DNA from: Sphingomonas sp. PAMC26645
GTDB taxonomy: Bacteria; Pseudomonadota; Alphaproteobacteria; Sphingomonadales; Sphingomonadaceae
Direction: 5' to 3'
Length of the DNA stretch: 64,000 bases
Assembly (NCBI RefSeq): GCF_004795835.1
Contig: NZ_CP039249.1
Coordinates: 1,050,501 to 1,114,500 of the forward strand
How positions within the stretch are numbered: the stretch's first letter is position 1; each line of letters begins with the position of its first letter. Under the pieces are notes generated by a model. It had not been told where the DNA came from, ran no database searches, and saw nothing but the letters and a program-made list of their open reading frames with translations. This document shows, piece after piece, positions 1 through 9,091 of this stretch. The position numbers and the translations under genes are program-made.

Positions 1-1
1 C

Positions 2-1063
2 GTATCCGCCGGCCGGCCGCTCTCGCCGGGTAACGCCGCGACGTACAACAATCTCTCGGTCGGCGCGTCGCTGGCGTACGAGATCGACCTGTTCGGCCGC
101 GTCCGCAATTCGGTCCGCGCCGATGCCGCCTCGGCGCAGGCCAGCGCGCAGGATGTGGTCGCGGTCCGTCTCGGGCTCCAGGCGTCGCTCGCGGATTCCT
201 ATTTCCAGATGCGCGGTCTCGATGCGCGTACGGTGTTGCTGCGCCAGACCGTCGCGGCGTTCCAGCGCGCCTACGACCTGACCGACACGCGTCATACCGG
301 CGGCATAGCCTCGGGAATCGACGTCAGCCGCTCGGCCGCGTTGCTGTCGAGCGCACGCGCGGAACTGTCGGCGGTTGCGGGTGCGCGTGCGGCGTTCGAG
401 CACGCGATCGCCGCGCTGGTCGGCGAGACCCCCTCGACCTTCGCGATCCCCGTTGCGGACACGTTGCAGCGTCCGCCCGCCATCCCCGTCGGCGTACCGT
501 CGACACTGTTGCAACGCCGCCCCGACATCGTCGCGGCCGAGCGCCGGATCGCCGCCGCCAATTCCCAGATTGGCGTGGCCCGCGCGGCACAATACCCGTC
601 GCTCACGCTCGGCGGGTCGAGCGGGTTCGAGGCGGGCAACGGCAACATCCTCCGCGCCTCGAACAGCTTCTGGGCACTCGGGCCACTGTCCGCCGCGCTC
701 GCGATCTTCGACGGCGGTGCACGGCGGGCGCGCGTGCGCATCAGTCGCGCGCAATATGACGAGGCGGCGGCGTCCTACCGCTCGACCGTTCTCACCGCCT
801 TCCGCGAAGTCGAGGACGACCTCGCCCGTTCGCGCGCACTGGTGGATCAAGAACGCGATCAGCTGGCCGCGACCCGCGCCGCCGAGCGCACGCGCGACCT
901 TGCGCTCATCCGCTACCGCGACGGCGCGTCCGACTATCTCGACGTGGTGACCGCACAGACCGCGGCGCTCGACGCGCAACGCCTGTTGCTCGAAGTGCAG
1001 AGCACGCGGCTACAGATCGCGGTCGACACCGTCCGCGCGATCGGCGGCGGCGTCACGACCTGA
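2..1063 (+). CDS. RND efflux outer-membrane factor (NodT-like), 3' part
   Basis: C-terminal 353 residues of a TolC-type outer-membrane channel lipoprotein that would pair with an inner-membrane RND pump and a periplasmic adaptor. The frame is open from base 2, and the first visible residues include the family segment YEIDLFGRV. Around residue 165 comes LLQRRPDI, followed by AAERRIAAANSQIG, which is typical of NodT/OprM proteins, and the long helices carry two OEP repeats. The start and lipobox lie outside the window. It converges on trmB with a 22-base gap. The substrate cannot be told from this part. Confidence 0.9.
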   Translation, partial: VSAGRPLSPGNAATYNNLSVGASLAYEIDLFGRVRNSVRADAASAQASAQDVVAVRLGLQASLADSYFQMRGLDARTVLLRQTVAAFQRAYDLTDTRHTGGIASGIDVSRSAALLSSARAELSAVAGARAAFEHAIAALVGETPSTFAIPVADTLQRPPAIPVGVPSTLLQRRPDIVAAERRIAAANSQIGVARAAQYPSLTLGGSSGFEAGNGNILRASNSFWALGPLSAALAIFDGGARRARVRISRAQYDEAAASYRSTVLTAFREVEDDLARSRALVDQERDQLAATRAAERTRDLALIRYRDGASDYLDVVTAQTAALDAQRLLLEVQSTRLQIAVDTVRAIGGGVTT

Positions 1064-1085
1064 CTGCCGGATCGCCGCCGCGGGG

Positions 1086-1766
1086 TCAGACCCGCAGGTA
1101 GCGATAATACCAGACCTCGTGGCCCTGCCGCCGCGCTTTCCGCTCGTACCGCGTCTCGGGCCAGTCGTCGGGGCGGGTCAGGAAGTCGTGCGGGGTCTTC
1201 GCCTGCCATTCGAAATCGCGCCGCGCGTTCATGATCATCATCGACCAGCGGCAATAGGTCGGATCGTCGGTGCCGAGCCGGAATTCCGCGCCGGGCTTGA
1301 GCTTGGCGGCGATCGTGTCGAGCGGGCCGTGGTTGACCATGCGGCGCTTGGCATGGCGCGCCTTCCGCCAGGGATCGGGATGCAGCAGGTACAGCCGGTC
1401 GAGGCTCGCGTCGGGCAGGCGCTCGATCACCTCCAGCGCATCGCCCATGTGCAACCGGACGTTGGTCAGCTCGCCGTCGCGGATGTGCGCAAGTGCGCCG
1501 ACGACGCCGTTGAGGAACGGCTCGCAGCCGATGAAGCCGACGTCGGGGTTCATCGCGGCCTGTCCCGCCAGATGCTCGCCTGCGCCGAAGCCGATCTCGA
1601 CGTGGAGCGGGCGGTTGTCGCCGAACAAAGTCATCGCATCGATCGGTCCTTCCTCGGGCACCGACAGGTCGGCGAGCGTTTCCTCGACGAGCGCGGCTTG
1701 GCCGAGGCGCAGCTTGTGGCCCTGGCGACGGCCATAGAGGCGGCGGATAACAGAAGGATCGTTCAT
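1086..1766 (-). CDS. trmB: tRNA (guanine-N7-)-methyltransferase TrmB
   Basis: Methylates N7 of G46 in the variable loop of tRNA using S-adenosylmethionine, in the cytosol. The 226-residue product has the SAM-binding segment EIGFGAGEHL, the family signature LLHPDPWRKARHAKRR and TDDPTYCRW near the C terminus. I chose the ATG at 1766 (MNDPSVIRRLYGRR) rather than a start 36 bases upstream, because the extra residues are unlike the family. It is divergent from the formate/nitrite-type transporter, with 65 bases between starts. Confidence 0.95.
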   Translation of the reverse strand: MNDPSVIRRLYGRRQGHKLRLGQAALVEETLADLSVPEEGPIDAMTLFGDNRPLHVEIGFGAGEHLAGQAAMNPDVGFIGCEPFLNGVVGALAHIRDGELTNVRLHMGDALEVIERLPDASLDRLYLLHPDPWRKARHAKRRMVNHGPLDTIAAKLKPGAEFRLGTDDPTYCRWSMMIMNARRDFEWQAKTPHDFLTRPDDWPETRYERKARRQGHEVWYYRYLRV

Positions 1767-1831
1767 CGCCGCGCGCTCTAGCGGGCGATTGCGCCGGAGC
1801 AAAGCGCGACGCGGACCGTTGCACTCTCGTA

Positions 1832-2656
1832 GTGGTCGATAACGCTTCCAATCCGCCCGGCGAAGACGTCGAGGATCTCAAGGCCGCCGATGCGCAGGAC
1901 CTGCACAAGGCGGTCCGCGAGGAGGGCGAGGAAGAACTCGATCGTCCGGTATCGTCGCTGTTCTTCTCCGGGCTGGCCGCGGGCATGGCGATCGCCAGTT
2001 CGCTGATCGCGGAAGGCGCGCTGCACCACGCGCTGCCGGATACGCCGTGGCGGACGATCATCGTCTCGCTTGGCTATCCGATCGGGTTCCTGGTCGTCAT
2101 CCTCGGGCGGATGCAGTTGTTTACCGAGAGCACGATCACCGCGATGCTGCCGCTGGTGACGAAGCCGTCGGGCTGGGCATTGCGGCGCACCTTGCGGCTC
2201 TGGAGCGTGGTGCTGGGCGCCAACCTCATCGGGACGGCGCTGGCCGGCGGGATGATCGCCGCGGGCCTGCTCGGCGGCAGCGAGCTTCGTACCGCGATGA
2301 TCGAGGTGTCGATGGCGATCACCGAACTTTCGCCGGGTGCGACGTTCGTCAATGCGATCCCGGCCGGATTCATGATCGCGATCCTCGCCTGGTCGCTGCC
2401 GAATGCGCGTGAACAGTCGTTCCTCGTGATCGTCGCGATCACCTATGTCGTCGCGATCGCCGCGTTCAGCCATTCGATCGTCGGATCGGTGGAGGCGTGG
2501 CTGCTGGTGTTTTCGGGTAAGGTCGGCGTCGCCGAGGCGCTTGGCGGCCTGATGATGCCGGCGATCCTCGGCAACTTGCTGGGCGGTGCGGGGTTGTTCG
2601 CCTTGCTCGCGCATGCACAGGTGCGCGGTGAAATGGACGGACAGGGCGAAAACTGA
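1832..2656 (+). CDS. Formate/nitrite transporter family membrane protein (YfdC-like)
   Basis: A 274-residue inner-membrane protein of the FNT fold with about six membrane segments after an acidic cytosolic N-terminal stretch of roughly 45 residues. Segments such as GRMQLFTESTITAMLP and GANLIGTALAGG match the YfdC branch, for which the transported anion is not established. The start is GTG. Its TGA stop shares one base with the ATG of the PAP2 gene, so the two are probably co-translated. FNT membership is clear; whether it carries formate, nitrite or something else is not. Confidence 0.85.
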   Translation: MVDNASNPPGEDVEDLKAADAQDLHKAVREEGEEELDRPVSSLFFSGLAAGMAIASSLIAEGALHHALPDTPWRTIIVSLGYPIGFLVVILGRMQLFTESTITAMLPLVTKPSGWALRRTLRLWSVVLGANLIGTALAGGMIAAGLLGGSELRTAMIEVSMAITELSPGATFVNAIPAGFMIAILAWSLPNAREQSFLVIVAITYVVAIAAFSHSIVGSVEAWLLVFSGKVGVAEALGGLMMPAILGNLLGGAGLFALLAHAQVRGEMDGQGEN

Positions 2657-3285
2657 TGGGCAAGACCAAGGACGCCGCAAAGGCCGTCGAAAAGGCGGAC
2701 CGCAAGGCGACGCACAAGGCTGCCGAGCACCGCGACGAGCCGCTGGTCAAGGCGACCGGGTTCCTCGCCGAGATCGGCGACCAGCCGCAGCTTGTGGCGA
2801 CGTCGATCGGCACGGTCGTGATCGGCCTGATCGCGCGCAGGCCAGACGTGATCCGTGGCGGCGTGCGGATGCTGGCGGCGCATGCGGCGGCGACCTTCGT
2901 CAAGTCCGCGATCAAGGCGTCAGTCGACCGCACCCGCCCCGAAAAGGCGATCGAGGACGGCAAGGCGCGATTCGAGCCCGGCAAGAGCGACGATCACGAG
3001 CAGACCTCGTTCCCGTCTGGCCACACCGCGGGTGCGGTTGCGGTCGCACGTGCCGCGTCACGCGATATCACGGGCGCTGGCGGTCCGGCCGCTTTGATCT
3101 CCGGCGCGGTCGCGGCGGCGCAACCCGTGAACGGGAAGCATTACCTCTCCGATCTCGTCGTCGGCGCCGCGGTCGGCTGGATCGCCGAAGCGCTCGTCAG
3201 CGCGGTGTTCGACCGAGTCGCGCCCGCGGTCGAGACGGCCGTGGCGAACAAGGCGCCGGTGTTGATCGAGCATGCCAAGGCCTGA
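2656..3285 (+). CDS. PAP2 superfamily phosphatase-like membrane protein, motif 3 altered
   Basis: A 209-residue PAP2/type 2 phosphatidic acid phosphatase fold. Motif 1 (K87 to RP95) and motif 2 (PSGH, 120-123) are intact. In motif 3 the catalytic His162 and Asp166 are present (KHYLSD), but the usual Ser-Arg pair five residues before the histidine reads Ala155-Gln156. The N-terminal 30 residues are highly charged. The arginine normally binds phosphate, so activity may be reduced or the substrate changed. It is translationally coupled to the FNT gene upstream. Family assignment is firm; substrate is unknown. Confidence 0.85.
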   Translation: MGKTKDAAKAVEKADRKATHKAAEHRDEPLVKATGFLAEIGDQPQLVATSIGTVVIGLIARRPDVIRGGVRMLAAHAAATFVKSAIKASVDRTRPEKAIEDGKARFEPGKSDDHEQTSFPSGHTAGAVAVARAASRDITGAGGPAALISGAVAAAQPVNGKHYLSDLVVGAAVGWIAEALVSAVFDRVAPAVETAVANKAPVLIEHAKA

Positions 3286-3426
3286 ATGGTTCGACGCGAC
3301 CGAGTGTTACCCGTTGACCACAGATTGCGGCGAAATCTATATTTGTAAGGATCGGCAAGGGGATAGCGGAACCGTTACGCCCGCGTGACGGTTGCCACCG
3401 CATCGTAACCAGAACGGACTATCCCC

Positions 3427-3711
3427 ATGAAGAAGCTTTCCATCGCCGTCACGCTCGCCGCCATGGCCGTCTCGCTCGCAGCCTGCGGCGGCAAGGGCGA
3501 TGACAAGCTCGGCAGCTAAGTCGAGAAGGCCGCGGACAACCGTGCCGACGCGCTCGAAGCGACCGCCGACAATCTCGAGGACCAGGCGAAGGCAGTCCGC
3601 AAGGACGGCGACCGCCAGTCGGACGCGATCGACGATGCGGACGTGAACGCGCAGGCGATGCCGCAGGCGCAGAAGGACGCACTGGTCAACGGCAGCGAAA
3701 AGCTCCGCTGA
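3427..3711 (+). pseudogene. Small lipoprotein gene interrupted by an in-frame stop
   Basis: The ATG opens a classical lipoprotein signal (MKKLSIAVTLAAMAVSLAAC, with a LAAC lipobox and GG after the cysteine), but codon 31 is TAA (3517-3519). The same frame then stays open for 64 more codons to TGA at 3709-3711. That part is coherent: alternating acidic, alanine and basic residues (VEKAADNRADALEATADNLE) suggest a helical coiled lipoprotein. One base change in codon 31 would give a 94-residue protein. Either the gene is broken, the base is a sequencing error, or the stop is read through. Function not recognised. Confidence 0.75.
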
Positions 3712-3831
3712 TCTTGTAGGCGCACACCAGCGCCGGCGTCTTGGCCGCCTTCCGGTACACACCGGGGGGCGGTTTTGACGTTCTGAAACGAACCGGCTCG
3801 ACCGGCCAATACGACGACAGGGGACACGGCA

Positions 3832-4908
3832 ATGATCGACAGGCGTCGACTGGAAACGGGGGGCTTCATCACCTTCCTGGTGGCGATCACGATCGCGTTG
3901 TGCGTGGTCGTGTCGTCATTCGCGGCGGCGCTGTTGTGGAGTGCGCTGGCGGCGATCCTGTTCCAGTCGCTGTACCAGTGGCTGCTCAAGCGCTGGCCCG
4001 ACCGCCGCAACCTAGCGGCGGCACTGACGCTGCTGATCATCTTCGTCGCGGTGATCGTGCCGACGCTGTTCATCGGCAGCCTGATGATCGACCAGTCCGC
4101 CTCGGTCTACGCCAAGCTGCAGAGCGGCCAGATCAACTTCGGCGCGTATTTCCAGCAGATCCACGACGCGCTGCCGAACCGGATCCAGGGTGCGCTCGAC
4201 AAGGCCGGGCTCAACAGCTTCGAACAGGCACAGTCGCGTGTGTCGACCATCCTCGGCAACAGCGTCCGCTCGATCGCCGGCCAGGCCTTGTCGATCGGGC
4301 GCAATGCGGCTTCATTCCTGCTGTCGTTCGGTGTCGGGCTGTACGTGACGTTCTTCCTGCTCCGCGACGGCGACAAGGTCGGCCCTGCGATCCGCCGAGC
4401 GCTGCCGTTCGAGCATTCGGTGGCGGTGAAGCTCGTCGACAAGTTCGTCGCGGTGGTGCGCGCGACGATCAAGGGATCGGTAATCGTCGGGCTCGTCCAG
4501 GGTGCGCTCGGGGGCCTGACCTTCTGGATCGTCGGCGTACCGGCAGCCCTGCTCTGGGGCCTGCTGATGGCGCTCACGTCGCTGCTGCCTGCGCTCGGGC
4601 CTGCGATCGTGTGGGTGCCGGTTGCAGTGTACCTGCTGGCGACGGGCGCGATCTGGCAGGGCGTGGTCGTGATCGTCTCGGGCGTGGTAGTGATCGGTCT
4701 GGCCGACAATATCCTCCGGCCTATCCTGGTCGGGCGTGACACGGGGATTCCGGATTATATCGTGCTGGTCACGACGCTGGGCGGGATCGAGGTTGTCGGG
4801 CTGAGCGGTATCGTCGTTGGCCCGCTGGTGGCGGCGCTGTTCCTGACCGCATGGCAGATCCTCACCGAGCAGCGGCATGCTCAAGTTTCCCCCGTTCGTC
4901 CCGAGTAG
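3832..4908 (+). CDS. AI-2E family transporter (PF01594-like)
   Basis: A 358-residue polytopic inner-membrane protein with about eight membrane segments: two pairs at the N terminus, a soluble stretch around residues 85-150 (QINFGAYFQQIHDALPNRIQ), then a C-terminal half with LADNILRPILVGRDTGIPD, the best conserved segment of the family. Members have been linked to AI-2 export or to Na+/H+ exchange, so the substrate here is open. It stands alone and converges on metK across a palindrome-rich gap. Confidence 0.85.
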   Translation: MIDRRRLETGGFITFLVAITIALCVVVSSFAAALLWSALAAILFQSLYQWLLKRWPDRRNLAAALTLLIIFVAVIVPTLFIGSLMIDQSASVYAKLQSGQINFGAYFQQIHDALPNRIQGALDKAGLNSFEQAQSRVSTILGNSVRSIAGQALSIGRNAASFLLSFGVGLYVTFFLLRDGDKVGPAIRRALPFEHSVAVKLVDKFVAVVRATIKGSVIVGLVQGALGGLTFWIVGVPAALLWGLLMALTSLLPALGPAIVWVPVAVYLLATGAIWQGVVVIVSGVVVIGLADNILRPILVGRDTGIPDYIVLVTTLGGIEVVGLSGIVVGPLVAALFLTAWQILTEQRHAQVSPVRPE

Positions 4909-4976
4909 CTGCTGAGCCTGTCGAAGCAGCTTACGAAGGACAGTTGGCGAGTGGAACGCGCCTTGTCCTCGATAAC

Positions 4977-5123
4977 CCTCTCCCCTCGGGAAGAGGGAGG
5001 GGCCCGCACGGCGAAGCCGGTGGAAGGGTGAGGGGGAGTGAGGCTCGGACTCTCTCCTCCAAAACCCCTCACCCTTCCGTCGCCAAGCGGCTCCTCCCTC
5101 CCTCTCCCCGGCGGAGAGAGGGA
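4977..5123. repeat. Imperfect intergenic palindrome (family G)
   Basis: Between the AI-2E gene and metK. A left arm of C/T-rich then G-rich sequence (CCCTCTCCCCTCGGGAAGAG onward) faces a right arm ending in CTCTCCCCGGCGGAGAGAGG, with inner complementary blocks around GGAAGGGTGAGG and CCTCACCCTTCC. It has no coding potential of its own. A short remnant of another sphingomonad repeat type (GAGCCTGTCGAAGCAGC) lies just before it. Confidence 0.7.
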
Positions 5124-5141
5124 CTGGACGCTCGAAACAAT

Positions 5142-5179
5142 AAAAAGCCTCCCGCGGACCGATCCGCGGGAGGCTTTTT
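5142..5179 (-). terminator. Rho-independent terminator, bidirectional shape
   Basis: A perfect 17-bp stem (AAAAAGCCTCCCGCGGA and its complement) around the loop CCGA, giving a run of five T on either strand. It lies 22 bases beyond the metK stop and would end metK transcription. It could also stop read-through from the AI-2E gene on the plus strand. Confidence 0.9.
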
Positions 5180-5201
5180 CGTAACCCCAAAGGCGTCGCG
5201 A

Positions 5202-6419
5202 TCAGGCGACGGCAGCCTTCAGCGCATCGACCAGGTCGGTCTTCTCCCAGGTGAACGTGTCACCCTCAGGCTCGCGACCAAAGTGCCCGTACGCCGCAGT
5301 CTTCTTGTAGATCGGCGCGTTGAGCTTGAGGTGCTCACGAATGCCCTTCGGCGTCAGGCGAACAAGCTTCGGCAGGACCGCCTCGAGCTTGGCCTCCTCG
5401 ACGGTGCCCGTGCCATGCGTGTCGACATACACCGACAGCGGCTCGGCAATCCCGATCGCATAGCTGAGCTGGATCGTGCAGCGACGCGCGAGGCCCGCAG
5501 CGACGACGTTCTTCGCCAGATACCGTGCCACATAAGCCGCCGAACGATCGACCTTCGTCGGATCCTTACCCGAGAACGCGCCGCCGCCATGAGGCGCAGC
5601 GCCGCCGTACGTGTCAACGATGATCTTGCGCCCGGTCACGCCGGCGTCGCCGTCAGGGCCACCGATTTCGAACTGGCCGGTCGGGTTGATATAGATCGCG
5701 GTCTCGTCGGTGATGAAACCGTCGGGCAGCACGTCCTTGAACACGCCCATGACGTAATCGCGCAGCACGGCGTACTTGGCGGGATCGGCGTTGTCGCCCT
5801 TCTCGCAATAGCCCGGCGCGTGCTGCGTCGAGACGACCAACGCAGTCGCGCCGACCGGCACTTCGTTCTCGTACGACAGCGTGACCTGGCTCTTCGCGTC
5901 GGGCTCGAGGAACGGCGCGGCACCCGAGTGGCGATCTTCGGCCATCTTGGCGAGGATCTTGTGGCTGTAATACAGCGTCGCGGGCATCAGGCCTGGGGTC
6001 TCGTCGGTCGCGTAACCGAACATGATGCCCTGGTCGCCGGCGCCCTCGTCCTTGTTGCCGCTCTCGTCGACGCCCATCGCGATGTGCGCGGACTGGCCGT
6101 GGAGGTTGTTCTCGAAGCGGAACGTCTCCCAGTGGAAACCCGACTGCGCGTAGCCGATTTCCTTGACGGTGTTGCGCACCGCCGCCTCGATCTCTTCGAG
6201 CACGCCGTCGGCCCACTGGTCGTTCTCGTAGATGCCCTTGCCGCGGATTTCACCGGCGAGGACGACGAGCTGCGTGGTCGTCAGCGTCTCGCAGGCGATC
6301 CGCGCCTGCGGGTCCTTGGCGAGGAACAGGTCGACGATCGTGTCGCTGATCTGGTCGGCGACCTTGTCGGGATGGCCTTCGGAGACCGATTCGGAAGTGA
6401 AGAGGAAAGACTTGCGCAT
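5202..6419 (-). CDS. metK: S-adenosylmethionine synthase
   Basis: Makes S-adenosylmethionine from ATP and methionine in the cytosol. The 405-residue product begins [19 protein letters not shown], carrying the ATP-binding His-Pro-Asp segment. It also has [12 protein letters not shown] and the glycine-rich [19 protein letters not shown], both MetK signatures. An in-frame start 36 bases upstream is possible but would add residues unlike the family. Upstream lies lnt; a near-perfect palindrome sits in the 58-base gap and is likely to regulate metK. Confidence 0.97.
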   Translation of the reverse strand: MRKSFLFTSESVSEGHPDKVADQISDTIVDLFLAKDPQARIACETLTTTQLVVLAGEIRGKGIYENDQWADGVLEEIEAAVRNTVKEIGYAQSGFHWETFRFENNLHGQSAHIAMGVDESGNKDEGAGDQGIMFGYATDETPGLMPATLYYSHKILAKMAEDRHSGAAPFLEPDAKSQVTLSYENEVPVGATALVVSTQHAPGYCEKGDNADPAKYAVLRDYVMGVFKDVLPDGFITDETAIYINPTGQFEIGGPDGDAGVTGRKIIVDTYGGAAPHGGGAFSGKDPTKVDRSAAYVARYLAKNVVAAGLARRCTIQLSYAIGIAEPLSVYVDTHGTGTVEEAKLEAVLPKLVRLTPKGIREHLKLNAPIYKKTAAYGHFGREPEGDTFTWEKTDLVDALKAAVA

Positions 6420-6450
6420 GCGGGCCTCTTTGCCATGCTCTGAAGCGAGC

Positions 6451-6476
6451 GTCATATAAGGAAAGCTTTATATGAC
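6451..6476 (-). promoter_or_regulatory. Palindromic operator candidate upstream of metK
   Basis: The core is CATATAA-N8-TTATATG (6453-6474), extended by two more matching pairs outside it. It lies 32-57 bases upstream of the metK ATG and overlaps the lnt region only at its edge. The AT-rich core stands out from the GC-rich background. Its form and its place before metK fit a methionine-cycle repressor site such as that of SahR-type ArsR-family regulators in proteobacteria; that assignment is inference. No SAM-riboswitch fold was evident by eye. Confidence 0.55.
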
Positions 6477-6477
6477 C

Positions 6478-8010
6478 CTAGCGCTGGCGACGGCGCAGGG
6501 CAACCGCAGTGACGAGCATGAGTATGGCGACGATCGCCGCCATCGCGTTGCCGACGCGCGAGAACAGCGTGGGAGGCAGCGCGGACGGCATTGGCTGCTC
6601 GATCGCACCGGCGGTCTCGTGCGGGACGGTCGCGACGAGGCGACCATCGGCAGCGATGATCGCGGAAATACCGGTCGGCGTGGCGCGAAGGATCGGCAGC
6701 CCTTCCTCGATCGCGCGCATCCGGGCCTGGGCGAGATGCTGCGGCGGACCCCATTTGCCGAACCACGCGTCGTTCGAGGGATTGAAAAGGATGCGCGGAC
6801 GATGCGCGCGATCCACGACCTCGCCCGAGAAGATGATCTCGTAGCAGATCTGCATCCCGATCGAACCGAAGCCCGGCAGCGTCAGGTTCGCAGGGCCCTT
6901 GCCCGAGGTGAAGTCGATGTCGCCGGGGACGAGCCGCGCAAGCCCGAGCGGCTTCAGCAGCCACGGCATCGGCAGATATTCGCCATACGGCACGAGGTGC
7001 GCCTTGTCGTAGCGGCCGCGCAACCGCGCTTGTGCGTCGAGCGCGAATACCGAGTTCGCCGCGCCCGAGATCTGATCCTTGGCGTTGAACTCGAGCGCAG
7101 TGCCGCCGATCAGCAGGATGTCCTCTGGACCCAGCAATCGTGCCATGCGGCGGCGGAGGTAGAGCGGGCTCGACCAGCCATAGGCGTAGAACGGGTAGCC
7201 ATCCTCGACGTAATCGCGGACGACGCCCTCCGGCCAGACGACGAGGCGTGGGGTGGCGCCACCTTGGCCAGACAGCTTTTCGAGCGCGGTAAGGACGCGC
7301 TCGCCATCGGTCTCGCTGCGGTCTTCCTGGCCAATGTCGGGTTGGACCACGCGGACCAGAGGCGTGCCGGGAGCGGGCGGCGGTGCATTCGTCCAGAGCG
7401 CGGACAGTGCTGCGAGGCCGAACGCTGGAAGGGCGACGGCTGGCAGTGTCCAACGGCGTACCGCAAGCATCAACAGTGCGCCCGCGGCAAGGATCGTCAC
7501 ACCCGACAGCGCATAGGTGCCGATCCAGGCGGACAGCCGCGCGACACCGATCGCGGGGAGCCAGACGACGCTCAGCGGATCCCACGCATAGCCGGTGAAC
7601 AGCGTCGCGCGCAGCCACTCGGTCGCGATCCAGGCCGCGGCGAAGACGAACACGAACGTCGCATCGGGGGTGCCGGGCCGTCGTGCGATCCGCCAAGCCA
7701 AGCCTCCTGCAAGCATCGGGAACACCGCCAGATACAGCGCGAGACCGACCGCCGCGAAGTACCCGAGCACCGGCGGCATCGCGTCCTGGAAGTCGAACGC
7801 GTGCTGGAACCAGTTGTTGTTCACGGTAAAATGCCCAAACCCGAACACCCACCCGCGCCACAGCGCCCCGCGCAGGGTCGGCGCGTCGTGGACGTTCTTC
7901 ATCCAGAGCGCGAACGCGATCAGCGTCAGCGGCCAGAGATCGAGTGGAGCGAACCCGGTCGCGGCAAGCGCACCGAGGACGAGGCAGGCGAGGGCAGGGT
8001 AACGGTTCAC
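6478..8010 (-). CDS. lnt: Apolipoprotein N-acyltransferase
   Basis: Transfers the third acyl chain to the N-terminal cysteine of lipoproteins in the inner membrane. The 510-residue protein has about seven membrane segments in its first 200 residues, then a nitrilase-fold domain. The catalytic triad is visible as Glu261 (LVVWPEG), Lys336 ([14 protein letters not shown]) and Cys389 (QICYEIIF), at almost the same numbers as in E. coli Lnt. A C-terminal membrane anchor follows. It lies upstream of metK on the same strand, but metK seems to have its own control site. Confidence 0.95.
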   Translation of the reverse strand: MNRYPALACLVLGALAATGFAPLDLWPLTLIAFALWMKNVHDAPTLRGALWRGWVFGFGHFTVNNNWFQHAFDFQDAMPPVLGYFAAVGLALYLAVFPMLAGGLAWRIARRPGTPDATFVFVFAAAWIATEWLRATLFTGYAWDPLSVVWLPAIGVARLSAWIGTYALSGVTILAAGALLMLAVRRWTLPAVALPAFGLAALSALWTNAPPPAPGTPLVRVVQPDIGQEDRSETDGERVLTALEKLSGQGGATPRLVVWPEGVVRDYVEDGYPFYAYGWSSPLYLRRRMARLLGPEDILLIGGTALEFNAKDQISGAANSVFALDAQARLRGRYDKAHLVPYGEYLPMPWLLKPLGLARLVPGDIDFTSGKGPANLTLPGFGSIGMQICYEIIFSGEVVDRAHRPRILFNPSNDAWFGKWGPPQHLAQARMRAIEEGLPILRATPTGISAIIAADGRLVATVPHETAGAIEQPMPSALPPTLFSRVGNAMAAIVAILMLVTAVALRRRQR

Positions 8011-8083
8011 GCTCGCGCTATGGCGTGGCGGAAGGGGCCGGGCAATGTCTTAGCCTCGTTGGGGCCTTGAACCCTACCTGGCG

Positions 8084-8187
8084 CCACCCCGGCGAAGGCC
8101 GGGGCCCAGGTGGAAAGGTGATAATAACGGAGCGCGGACCTTCGTCAGCGACGTCCCCCAACTGGGCCCCGGCCTTCGCCGGGGTGG
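8084..8187. repeat. Palindromic element, family A copy 1
   Basis: Outer arms read CCACCCCGGCGAAGGCC then GGGGCCCAG, and the complement, ending GGCCTTCGCCGGGGTGG. The centre of about 45 bases is less conserved but resembles copy 2 (GTGGAAAGG, TAACGGAGCG). Three further copies lie at 11.9, 28.5 and 50.8 kb. Confidence 0.85.
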
Positions 8188-8221
8188 GGCCGTGTTGGGT
8201 AGGGCCCTCGTATCAAAGTTT

Positions 8222-8274
8222 GTTCTCCCGCGAAGGCGGGAGCCCAGTCTGGGCTCCCGCCTTCGCGGGAGAAC
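8222..8274. repeat. Perfect hairpin repeat, family B copy 1
   Basis: Two exactly complementary 25-base arms, beginning GTTCTCCCGCGAAGGCGGGA, around a 3-base loop. Diverged copies lie at 12.2 and 50.7 kb, each next to a family A element, so A and B travel as a pair in this window. Confidence 0.85.
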
Positions 8275-8357
8275 AAGGAAGGGCTGTCCCACGTACCGCA
8301 GGCAAAGCGCAAAAACCCAAGGGTGACGAACCGGATCGCCCGACCTATCTTCCCCGA

Positions 8358-8777
8358 ATGACCCTACGCCCCTTCCACCTCGCCTTCCCGGTCCACGACC
8401 TCACCGCCGCACGCACCTTCTACGGCGCCACCCTCGGCTGCCGCGAAGGACGCTCCAGCGACCAGTGGATCGATTTCGACCTGTTCGGCCACCAGATCGT
8501 CGCACATCTCGACCCCACCGCCAAACCCGTCGCGGTCGAGAACGCAGTCGACGGCCACGCCGTCCCGGTCCCCCATTTCGGCGTCGTCCTGACGATGGAC
8601 GACTGGACCGCGCTGTCCGAACGCGTCACCGCCGCCGGCGTCCAGTTCGGGATAGCGCCGTACATCCGCTTCAAGGGCGAGCCCGGCGAGCAGGCGACGA
8701 TGTTCTTTCTCGATCCCAGCGGCAACGCACTCGAGTTCAAGGCGTTCGCCAACGACGACATGATTTTCGCGACTTAA
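8358..8777 (+). CDS. VOC (glyoxalase/dioxygenase fold) family protein
   Basis: A 139-residue protein of two beta-alpha-beta-beta-beta units. It opens with [18 protein letters not shown], where a metal-binding histidine is expected, and closes with [17 protein letters not shown], where the glutamate ligand lies. The ATG at 8358 is the natural start; an upstream extension runs through repeat DNA and is not credible. It is followed after 9 bases by the PHA-system gene. The substrate cannot be read from the sequence. Confidence 0.85.
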   Translation: MTLRPFHLAFPVHDLTAARTFYGATLGCREGRSSDQWIDFDLFGHQIVAHLDPTAKPVAVENAVDGHAVPVPHFGVVLTMDDWTALSERVTAAGVQFGIAPYIRFKGEPGEQATMFFLDPSGNALEFKAFANDDMIFAT

Positions 8778-8786
8778 GGAATAGAC

Positions 8787-9089
8787 ATGGGCACTCCCAT
8801 CACCGTCGACGTCCCTCATCAGCTCGGCAAGACCGCGGTCCGCGCGCGGCTCGACGGGGGGATCGGCAAGATCAGCGACAAGATCCCCGGCGGGTCGGTG
8901 ACTGAGCAGCGCTGGGAGGGCGACACGTTGCATTTCACCGTCCAGGCAATGGGACAGACGATCGCCAGCGCGGTCACCGTGTTCGAGACCAATGTCCACG
9001 CGGTCGTCGACCTGCCCGGCATCCTCGGCCTGTTCGCAGGCAAGGTGCAGGACATGATCCGCAAGGAAGCGCCCAAACTCCTGCGCTGA
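8787..9089 (+). CDS. Polyhydroxyalkanoic acid system family protein
   Basis: A 100-residue protein matching the small PHA-granule-region family (PHA_gran_rgn): ITVDVPHQLGKTAVRARL at the start, GDTLHFTVQAMGQTI in the middle and LFAGKVQDMIRKEAPKLL at the end. Its role is inferred only from association with PHA genes in other genomes; no PHA synthase or phasin lies in this window. It is probably co-transcribed with the VOC gene and converges on the heme oxygenase gene with a 2-base gap. Confidence 0.8.
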   Translation: MGTPITVDVPHQLGKTAVRARLDGGIGKISDKIPGGSVTEQRWEGDTLHFTVQAMGQTIASAVTVFETNVHAVVDLPGILGLFAGKVQDMIRKEAPKLLR

Positions 9090-9091
9090 GA

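Larger units (their letters stand above)
8011..8357. other. Gene-free stretch between lnt and the VOC gene
   Basis: A 347-base divergent gap. It holds palindrome A1 (8084-8187) and the hairpin B1 (8222-8274). Open frames crossing it are a by-product of the repeats. The promoters for lnt and the VOC gene should lie at its two ends, but I could not pick out clear -35/-10 boxes. Confidence 0.7.

Noticed and set aside
8084-8274. Palindromes considered as CRISPR repeats or as an integration site
   Set aside because: Copies are dispersed over 43 kb, not regularly spaced, and no cas, integrase or tRNA gene is near.
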